Shown here one piece after another: positions 5,995 to 10,977 of a stretch of 10,977 bases of DNA (position 1 is the first letter of the stretch; the number at the start of each line of letters is the position of its first letter). Source of the stretch: an uncultured Pseudorhodobacter sp. (GTDB lineage Bacteria; Pseudomonadota; Alphaproteobacteria; Rhodobacterales; Rhodobacteraceae); contig CAMFIX010000055.1 in assembly GCA_945952425.1 (NCBI GenBank), positions 1 to 10,977 on the forward strand. Direction: 5' to 3'. The notes below the pieces were generated by a model. That model searched no databases, was not told the DNA's origin, and saw only the letters and a program-made list of their open reading frames with translations. A program made the position numbers and the translations under genes.

Positions 5995-7383
5995 TCACGC
6001 GTGGATCGCCCCGTCGCCGCAGGCCAAAGCCGCCTCGCGCACGGCTTCCGAATAGGTCGGATGGGCGTGGCAGGTCAAAGCCACATCCTGCGCCGCGGCG
6101 CCGAACTCCATCGCCACGCAAATCTCGTGGATCATGTCGCCCGCGCCCGGCCCGATGATATGGGCGCCGAGAATCCGGTCGGTCGCGGCATCGGCGAGGA
6201 TCTTGACGAAGCCTTCGGCCTGAAACACCGCCTTGGCCCGCGCATTGCCCATGAAGGGGAACTTGCCCGCCTTATAGGCCCGCCCGGCCTCTTTCAGCGC
6301 CTCTTCCGTCGCGCCGACCGAGGCGACCTCGGGCGTGGTATAGATCACGCCAGGGATCACGCCGTAATTCACATGCCCATGTTTTCCCGAGAGAATCTCG
6401 GCCACCGCCATGCCCTCATCCTCGGCCTTGTGCGCCAGCATCGGCCCCGCCACCGCATCGCCGATCGCGTAAATCCCCGGCACGTTGGTCGCCCAATGCG
6501 CATCGGTCTTGACCGTGCCGCGCGGGCCCATCTCGACGCCCAAAGCCTCCAGCCCGAGGCCTGCAGTATAGGGTTTGCGCCCCGTCGCGACCAGGACGAC
6601 CTCGGAGGTCAGCGCGGCCTCGCTGCCGTCCTTGCGCAGTTTATACCGCGTGACAGCGCCCGCTGCCGTCACATCCACCCCCTTCACCGCGGCACCGATG
6701 ATGAATTTAAGCCCCTGTTTCGCAAGGATTCTCTGGAAGCTCTTTTGCACCTCGCCGTCCATGCCGGGGGTGATCGCCTCCAGGAACTCCACCACCGTCA
6801 CCTTGGCGCCGAGCCGCGCATAGACCGAGCCGAGCTCCAGCCCGATGACGCCCGCGCCGATCACGGTGACCGAGGCGGGCATTTTCTCCAGCGCCAGCGC
6901 GCCGGTCGAGGTCACGACGGTCTTCTCGTCCACCGTCACGCCGGGCAGGCTCGCGGGCTCCGACCCCGTGGCGATCACGATGTTTTTGGCCGTGTAAGTT
7001 TGCTCGCCAACCTTCACCTGGCCCGGAGCGGCGATCTGCCCCCAGCCCTTCAGCCAGGTGACCTTGTTCTTCTTGAACAGGAACTCGATGCCCTTGGTGT
7101 TGCCGTTCACCACATCTTGTTTGTAGCTTTGCATCTTGCCCCAATCCACGGTAGGATTGGCGCCCATCAGCCCCATCTTTTCGAAATTCTCATGCACCTC
7201 GTGCAGGTGATGGGTGGCGTTCAAGAGCGCCTTGGAGGGGATGCAGCCGACGTTCAGGCAGGTGCCGCCAAGCGTCTCGCGGCCCTCGACCACGGCGACC
7301 TTCTGGCCCAGCTGGGCGCAGCGGATCGCCGCGACATAGCCGCCGGGGCCTGCGCCGATGATGATCGTGTCGAAGTCGGACAT
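5995..7383 (-). CDS. lpdA: Dihydrolipoyl dehydrogenase (E3)
   Basis: 462-residue FAD flavoprotein that reoxidises the dihydrolipoyl group of the E2 subunit with NAD+. Motifs in order: FAD-binding GAGPGGYVAAI (10-20); redox disulfide C42/C47 in GGTCLNVGCIPSK; NAD-binding GAGVIGLELG (176-185); second FAD motif YAIGDAVAG (305-313); interface HPTYSEA, with H441 and E446 as the catalytic acid-base pair. Length equals the usual ~465 residues and every key residue is present. The start at 7383 gives the canonical MSDFDTIIIGAGPGG and has GAAAGGAAA as ribosome binding site; in-frame extensions upstream overlap the MAPEG gene. It lies last in the 2-oxoglutarate dehydrogenase operon, so it is probably the E3 of that complex. 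It is separated from MAPEG by 70 bases that hold palindromic repeat copy B, so its mRNA level could be set separately. Confidence 0.97.
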   Translation of the reverse strand: MSDFDTIIIGAGPGGYVAAIRCAQLGQKVAVVEGRETLGGTCLNVGCIPSKALLNATHHLHEVHENFEKMGLMGANPTVDWGKMQSYKQDVVNGNTKGIEFLFKKNKVTWLKGWGQIAAPGQVKVGEQTYTAKNIVIATGSEPASLPGVTVDEKTVVTSTGALALEKMPASVTVIGAGVIGLELGSVYARLGAKVTVVEFLEAITPGMDGEVQKSFQRILAKQGLKFIIGAAVKGVDVTAAGAVTRYKLRKDGSEAALTSEVVLVATGRKPYTAGLGLEALGVEMGPRGTVKTDAHWATNVPGIYAIGDAVAGPMLAHKAEDEGMAVAEILSGKHGHVNYGVIPGVIYTTPEVASVGATEEALKEAGRAYKAGKFPFMGNARAKAVFQAEGFVKILADAATDRILGAHIIGPGAGDMIHEICVAMEFGAAAQDVALTCHAHPTYSEAVREAALACGDGAIHA

Positions 7384-7403
7384 TTCGTTTCCTTTCGTCG
7401 AAG

Positions 7404-7453
7404 CCGGGGGGCCAGCCCCCCGGACCCCCCGGGATATTTCGGGACCAATGAAA
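7404..7453 (-). repeat. Dispersed palindromic intergenic repeat, copy B
   Basis: Reading on the minus strand: TTTCATTGGTCCCGAAATAT, bridge CCCGGGGGGT, then a perfect 8-bp hairpin, CCGGGGGG (7416-7423) with CCCCCCGG (7404-7411) around a 4-base CTGG loop. It matches copy A in the order and sequence of its parts (TTTCAT, GAAATATCCC versus CAAATATCCC, TCCGG). The repeat begins directly after the MAPEG stop codon (7454-7456) and ends 20 bases before the lpdA ATG. Unlike copy A it is within an operon, where it could cause partial termination or protect mRNA ends. Confidence 0.7.
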
Positions 7454-7861
7454 TCAGAAGAGCGCGGCCAGCAACATGCCGATGGTGGCGAAGAAGCCGG
7501 CGGCCCAGATCGCCGAGCGCCCCGGCGCCCAGCCGAGCGCATAGGCCGGCACATAGGCAATGCGGGCGATGAGGTAGATCTCGGCGCAGAGGCCGGTAAA
7601 CCACGAGGATTGGCCGGAGAGGGTGACGACCAAGACCGCGATGGTGAAGAGGATCAGCCCCTCGAAATGGTTGTTCAAGGCGCGCTGCAGGCGGCCGGTC
7701 CGGATCGACAAGGGGCGCGGCGGCGGCGTATCGCGGGGGGAGGAGGTATAGTCCGTCCCCAGCTCCTGGTTGGCGGGGATGGAGAAGAGGACGAATTGCA
7801 CGACCTGCAGCAGGGCGGAAAGGGTGAGGGCGGTGAGTTCGGGGGTCATGGGTTCGCTCAT
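7454..7861 (-). CDS. MAPEG family membrane protein
   Basis: 135-residue integral membrane protein of the MAPEG superfamily (membrane-associated proteins in eicosanoid and glutathione metabolism). Four hydrophobic helices are visible, about 9-30, 67-83, 88-110 and 113-135. The RTGRLQRALNNHFEGLILF stretch (54-72) matches the family's conserved R-x-x-R-A-x-x-N-x-x-E motif at the start of helix 2, which in characterised members contributes to glutathione binding. Bacterial members next to metabolic genes are mostly uncharacterised, so glutathione-linked activity is only a family-based guess. The start at 7861 overlaps the stop of the preceding 120-residue protein gene as ATGA, indicating translational coupling within the sucAB-lpd operon. 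The ~20-residue loop between helices 1 and 2 is proline-rich (TPPPRP). Confidence 0.85.
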   Translation of the reverse strand: MSEPMTPELTALTLSALLQVVQFVLFSIPANQELGTDYTSSPRDTPPPRPLSIRTGRLQRALNNHFEGLILFTIAVLVVTLSGQSSWFTGLCAEIYLIARIAYVPAYALGWAPGRSAIWAAGFFATIGMLLAALF

Positions 7862-8220
7862 TGAAAGATTTCTGCGGCGGCCTGTCGTGGGGCAAAGGCC
7901 CGGCGCAATACAAAGATCATGCCAAGCCAGCATATGACGCGCACCAAATGCGGGACCAACAGGTGCCAGGACTCTGCACTGGTCTGTAACATGGGTAAAA
8001 GACCGAACAAGAACAGGCCGAAGGCGAGTGGCGCCAGCTCTCGCCCGAAGACCAGCAGACTTGTGACAGAAAGCGCTTGCAACAAGATCACCGCCCAGAC
8101 GAGCCACGGGCAGACCCCGAGGAAGACCGGGGCGAAGGTGGCCAAGATGCAGACCCCGTTCATGAACCAGGCCACAGTGGCCAGGATCGTAAGGCGCCAT
8201 ATCAGCTTTGCCACCTTCAT
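7858..8220 (-). CDS. Small multi-pass membrane protein of unknown function
   Basis: 120-residue very hydrophobic protein, not recognised. Likely helices are about 8-30, 34-57, 63-79 and 87-105; W, F, L and V dominate and charged residues are confined to the ends (MKVAKLIWR at the start, RRAFAPRQ near the end). It starts 6 bases after the sucB stop and ends in a 4-base ATGA overlap with the MAPEG gene, so it is expressed as part of the operon. The ribosome binding site is poor (only GGA about 13 bases upstream, within the last sucB codons), suggesting re-initiation by ribosomes finishing sucB. By hand count its GC content is about 58%, lower than its neighbours, and long antisense frames that pervade the rest of the operon are shorter here. 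No motif supports a function; a partner of the MAPEG protein is possible from context only. Confidence 0.72.
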   Translation of the reverse strand: MKVAKLIWRLTILATVAWFMNGVCILATFAPVFLGVCPWLVWAVILLQALSVTSLLVFGRELAPLAFGLFLFGLLPMLQTSAESWHLLVPHLVRVICWLGMIFVLRRAFAPRQAAAEIFQ

Positions 8221-8226
8221 GTCTGT

Positions 8227-9456
8227 TTACAAATCCATCAACAGCCGCCGCGGGTCTTCCAGCGCCTCTTTCACGCGCACCAGGAAGGTCACCGCGCCTT
8301 TGCCGTCGACGATGCGGTGATCGTAAGACAAAGCGAGATACATCATCGGGCGGATCACGATCTGGCCGCCCACAACCACGGGCCGGTCCTGGATCTTGTG
8401 CATCCCCAGAATCCCCGATTGCGGCGGGTTCAGGATCGGCGAGCTCATCAGCGAGCCATAGACCCCCCCGTTCGAGATGGTGAACGAGCCGCCCTGCATC
8501 TCGGCCATGGTCAGCTTGCCGTCGCGGGCGCGCAGGCCCATTTCGGCGATCTTCTTCTCGATGGCGGCAAAGCTCATCTGGTCGGCGTCGCGCAGGACCG
8601 GCACCACCAGGCCCGAGGGCGTGCCGACCGCGACCCCCATATGGACATAGTTCTTGTAAACCACATCCTGACCGTCGATCTCGGCATTGACCTCGGGGAT
8701 TTCCTTCAAGGCATGGATGCAGGCCTTCACGAAGAAGGACATGAAGCCGAGCTTAACCCCATGTTTCTTCTCGAAAACATCCTTGTAGGTGTTGCGCAGC
8801 TCCATGATGCCGGACATGTCGACCTCGTTATAGGTCGTCAGCATGGCGGCGGTGTTCTGGGCATCCTTCAGGCGCTTGGCGATGGTGGCGCGCAGGCGGG
8901 TCATCTTGACGCGCTCTTCCCGGGCGGCGTCATCGGCGGGGATCGGGGCGCGCGGGATGGCGGCGGGGGCAGGGGTGACGGCGACCGGGGTCGGCGCGGG
9001 GGCGGCGGCGGGGACGTCTTCCTTCATGATCCGCCCGTCGCGGCCCGAGCCGGTGACCTGGTCGGGCGAAATCCCGGCCTCGGCCATGGCTTTCTTGGCG
9101 GAGGGGGCGTTTTCGACGTCCTTGCGCTCGGCGATGACCTCGGGGCCGGCCCCGGGCGAGCCTATGGCGGCGGCGGCCTCGATCTTGGGTTCCGGCGCCT
9201 TGGCCGGGGCGGCAGCCACCGCCCCTTCGGAGACGATGGCCAGCCGGGCCGAGGCCGCGACGGTTGCCCCTTCGGGCGCCAGAATCTCCAACAGCACGCC
9301 CGCCACCGGCGAGGGCACTTCGACCGAGACTTTGTCGGTTTCCAGCTCGCAGAGCATTTCGTCCTGCTTCACCGCATCGCCCGGCTTCTTGAACCAGGTC
9401 GACACGGTGGCTTCGGTCACGCTTTCGCCCAGGGAGGGCACCATCACATCGGTCAT
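8227..9456 (-). CDS. sucB: 2-oxoglutarate dehydrogenase E2, dihydrolipoyllysine succinyltransferase
   Basis: 409-residue core subunit of the 2-oxoglutarate dehydrogenase complex; transfers the succinyl group from E1 to CoA. Domains: lipoyl domain 1-77 with the lipoylated K42 in ELETDKVSVEVPS; Ala/Pro-rich linker; peripheral subunit-binding domain about 117-148 (NAPSAKKAMAEAGI...GSGRDGRIMKEDV) that docks E1/E3; second Ala/Pro-rich linker; catalytic domain about 181-409, with the MTRLRATIAKRL entry helix and the active-site YDHRIVDG (H380, D384). The SMSFxxIEKKI-like stretch and the sequence around the active site match SucB rather than pyruvate E2, as does the single lipoyl domain. The start at 9456 has AGAGGACA upstream and gives the canonical MTDVMVPSLGESVTE. 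It follows sucA by 11 bases. Complete and intact, of usual length. Confidence 0.97.
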   Translation of the reverse strand: MTDVMVPSLGESVTEATVSTWFKKPGDAVKQDEMLCELETDKVSVEVPSPVAGVLLEILAPEGATVAASARLAIVSEGAVAAAPAKAPEPKIEAAAAIGSPGAGPEVIAERKDVENAPSAKKAMAEAGISPDQVTGSGRDGRIMKEDVPAAAPAPTPVAVTPAPAAIPRAPIPADDAAREERVKMTRLRATIAKRLKDAQNTAAMLTTYNEVDMSGIMELRNTYKDVFEKKHGVKLGFMSFFVKACIHALKEIPEVNAEIDGQDVVYKNYVHMGVAVGTPSGLVVPVLRDADQMSFAAIEKKIAEMGLRARDGKLTMAEMQGGSFTISNGGVYGSLMSSPILNPPQSGILGMHKIQDRPVVVGGQIVIRPMMYLALSYDHRIVDGKGAVTFLVRVKEALEDPRRLLMDL

Positions 9457-9467
9457 TTCTTGTCCTC

Positions 9468-10976
9468 TCAGGCCAGCGCGTCGGTGACGAGGGCCGTTTG
9501 TTGGGCTTTGTGCTTGGAGGCCAGGCCCGTGGCGGGCGAGGCCGAGGCGACGCGGCCGGCGTAACGGGCGCGGGTGTGTTTCGCGCCGATCTTGGTCAGG
9601 ATCACTTCCAGCTCGGGCTCGATGAAGGACCAGGCGCCCTGGTTCTTCGGCTCTTCCTGGCACCAGACCCATTCGGCCTGTTTGAACCGCGAGAGCTCCG
9701 CCGTCAGCGAGACGGTCGGCACCGGGTAGATCTGTTCCAGCCGCAGAAGATAGGTGTCAGACTGCCCGCGCGCGTCGCGTTCGGCCAGAAGGTCGTAATA
9801 GACCTTGCCCGAACAGATCACGACCTTGCGGATCTGGTCGTCGGCGTTCAGCTTGACCGTGGAATGGCCGCGCTGCGCGTCATCCCACAGCACGCGGTGG
9901 AAGGTCGAGCCGTCGATGAAATCCGCCGCATCCGAAACCGCCATCGGGTGACGCAACAGGCTTTTCGGCGTCATCAGGATCAGGGGTTTGCGGAAGTCGC
10001 GGTGAATCTGGCGGCGCAGGATGTGGAAATAGTTCGACGGAGTCGAGCAATTCGCCACGATCCAGTTTTCCTCGGCGCTCAGCTGCAGGAAGCGTTCCAG
10101 ACGCGCGGAGGAGTGTTCCGGCCCCTGGCCTTCGAAGCCATGCGGCAGCAGGACGACCAGCCCCGACATGCGCAACCACTTGGATTCGCCCGAATTCACG
10201 AACTGGTCGAACATGATCTGCGCGCCATTGGCGAAGTCGCCGAACTGCGCCTCCCACAAGGTCAGCCCGTTCGGCTCGGCCAGCGAATAGCCGTACTCAA
10301 ACCCCAGAACCGCATATTCCGACAGCATCGAATCGATGACCTCATACCGCGCCTGGCCGGGGCGGATGTGGTTCAGCGGATAGTGGCGTTCCTCGGTCGT
10401 CTGGTCGATCCAGCCGGAGTGGCGCTGGCTGAAAGTGCCGCGGGTGCAGTCCTGGCCCGCCAGACGCACCGGGAAACCCTCGACCTGCAGCGAGCCGAAG
10501 GCCAGGGCCTCGGCCGTGGCCCAGTCGAAGCCCTTGCCGCTGGCGAACATCTCTTTCTTGGCGTCCAGCTGGCGCGCCACGGTCTTGTGGATGTCGAAGC
10601 CCTCGGGCACGCGGGTCAGGGCGGCGCCGACCTCGGCCAGCGTCTCGGCCTTGATCCAGGTTTCGCCGCGCTGGTAATGCTCCAGATCCTTGGGTTGCAG
10701 GTTCTTCCAGCGCCCATCCAGCCAGTCGGCCTTGTTGGCCTTGTAGATCTTGCCGGCCTCGAAATCCTCGTTCAGCTTGGCCTGGAAGGCGGCCTTCATA
10801 TCCTCGATCTCGCCCTCGGGGATCAGCCCGTCCTTCACCAGACGTTCGGCATACAGTTGCAGCGTTGTCTTTTGCTTGCGGATCTTGTTGTACATCGCCG
10901 GGTTGGTGAACATCGGCTCGTCGCCTTCGTTGTGACCGAAGCGGCGATAGCAGAAGATGTCGATGACGACATCCTT
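9468..10976 (-). CDS. sucA: 2-oxoglutarate dehydrogenase E1 (5' partial)
   Basis: C-terminal 502 residues of the thiamine-diphosphate-dependent E1 subunit, which decarboxylates 2-oxoglutarate and succinylates the lipoyl arm of SucB. The frame runs off the right edge, so about half of the protein (families are about 930-1000 residues) is outside. Visible motifs: CYRRFGHNEGDEPMFTNP at the edge, a SucA signature; GQDCTRGTFSQRHSGW; the pyrimidine-domain segment EYAVLGFEYGYSLAEPN with the glutamate expected to activate the cofactor; LVVLLPHGFEGQGPEHSSAR; CQEEPKNQGAWSF; and the C-terminal YAGRVASASPATG. The stop is 11 bases upstream of sucB, so both are in one operon whose promoter is outside the window. 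Nothing suggests damage; the sequence is ordinary for the family. Confidence 0.97.
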   Translation of the reverse strand, partial: KDVVIDIFCYRRFGHNEGDEPMFTNPAMYNKIRKQKTTLQLYAERLVKDGLIPEGEIEDMKAAFQAKLNEDFEAGKIYKANKADWLDGRWKNLQPKDLEHYQRGETWIKAETLAEVGAALTRVPEGFDIHKTVARQLDAKKEMFASGKGFDWATAEALAFGSLQVEGFPVRLAGQDCTRGTFSQRHSGWIDQTTEERHYPLNHIRPGQARYEVIDSMLSEYAVLGFEYGYSLAEPNGLTLWEAQFGDFANGAQIMFDQFVNSGESKWLRMSGLVVLLPHGFEGQGPEHSSARLERFLQLSAEENWIVANCSTPSNYFHILRRQIHRDFRKPLILMTPKSLLRHPMAVSDAADFIDGSTFHRVLWDDAQRGHSTVKLNADDQIRKVVICSGKVYYDLLAERDARGQSDTYLLRLEQIYPVPTVSLTAELSRFKQAEWVWCQEEPKNQGAWSFIEPELEVILTKIGAKHTRARYAGRVASASPATGLASKHKAQQTALVTDALA

Positions 10977-10977
10977 G

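Noticed and set aside
5725..9564. Long plus-strand open frames antisense to lpdA (5725-7572) and sucB (8077-9564)
   Set aside because: Both are antisense to intact, motif-complete enzymes and encode His/Arg/Gly-rich sequence typical of high-GC antisense frames.
1..10977. Horizontal transfer, prophage or defence island
   Set aside because: No integrase, transposase, tRNA-associated repeats or phage genes; nearly all genes are core metabolic or envelope genes with coherent operon layout.

Overview
This window is a gene-dense, roughly 65% GC piece of core alphaproteobacterial chromosome, most likely from the Rhodobacteraceae (Rhodobacter/Paracoccus/Gemmobacter-like). The evidence is the protein set (DUF2125 protein, proline-rich extensin-family protein, ExbB/MotA-like plus OmpA/MotB-like pair beside lpdA) and the order sucA-sucB-small membrane protein-MAPEG-lpdA. 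A palindromic intergenic repeat with a GGGATATTT...ATGAAA arm also resembles elements I recall from that family. I see no tRNA, rRNA, CRISPR array, insertion sequence or prophage gene, and no gene-free stretch longer than about 90 bases.

Layout. Positions 2-1587 (+): the 3' part of a tyrA-type prephenate/arogenate dehydrogenase gene, overlapping by ATGA with a secreted extensin-like protein gene. Positions 1575-2531 (-): a membrane-anchored DUF2125 protein of unknown function. Its stop overlaps the extensin stop inside a small perfect hairpin. Positions 2592-3107 (+): a ChaC-type gamma-glutamylcyclotransferase, divergent from DUF2125. Positions 3166-5905 (+): a tightly coupled two-gene unit encoding a MotA/TolQ/ExbB-type proton channel and a MotB-like partner with one membrane helix, about 340 residues of coiled coil and an OmpA-type peptidoglycan-binding domain. 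This pair is the least understood part of the window. It looks like an ion-driven envelope motor that is neither the flagellar stator nor Tol-Pal.

Positions 5995-10976 (-): the distal part of the 2-oxoglutarate dehydrogenase operon, transcribed right to left: sucA (E1, 5' end outside the window), sucB (E2), a 120-residue multi-pass membrane protein, a MAPEG-family membrane protein and lpdA (E3). SucA, SucB and Lpd together make the complex that converts 2-oxoglutarate to succinyl-CoA. The two membrane proteins between E2 and E3 have no obvious role in it.

Non-coding signals of interest are: (i) a 9-bp inverted repeat around the start of the MotA-like gene that could hide its ribosome binding site in read-through mRNA but not in mRNA from the internal promoter; (ii) two copies of a dispersed palindromic repeat, one between the convergent ends of the motor operon and lpdA, the other inside the operon just before lpdA; (iii) a hairpin embedding two convergent stop codons. 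The first ~70 bases look abnormal (very G/T-rich, protein unlike the family) and may be poor-quality sequence at a contig end.
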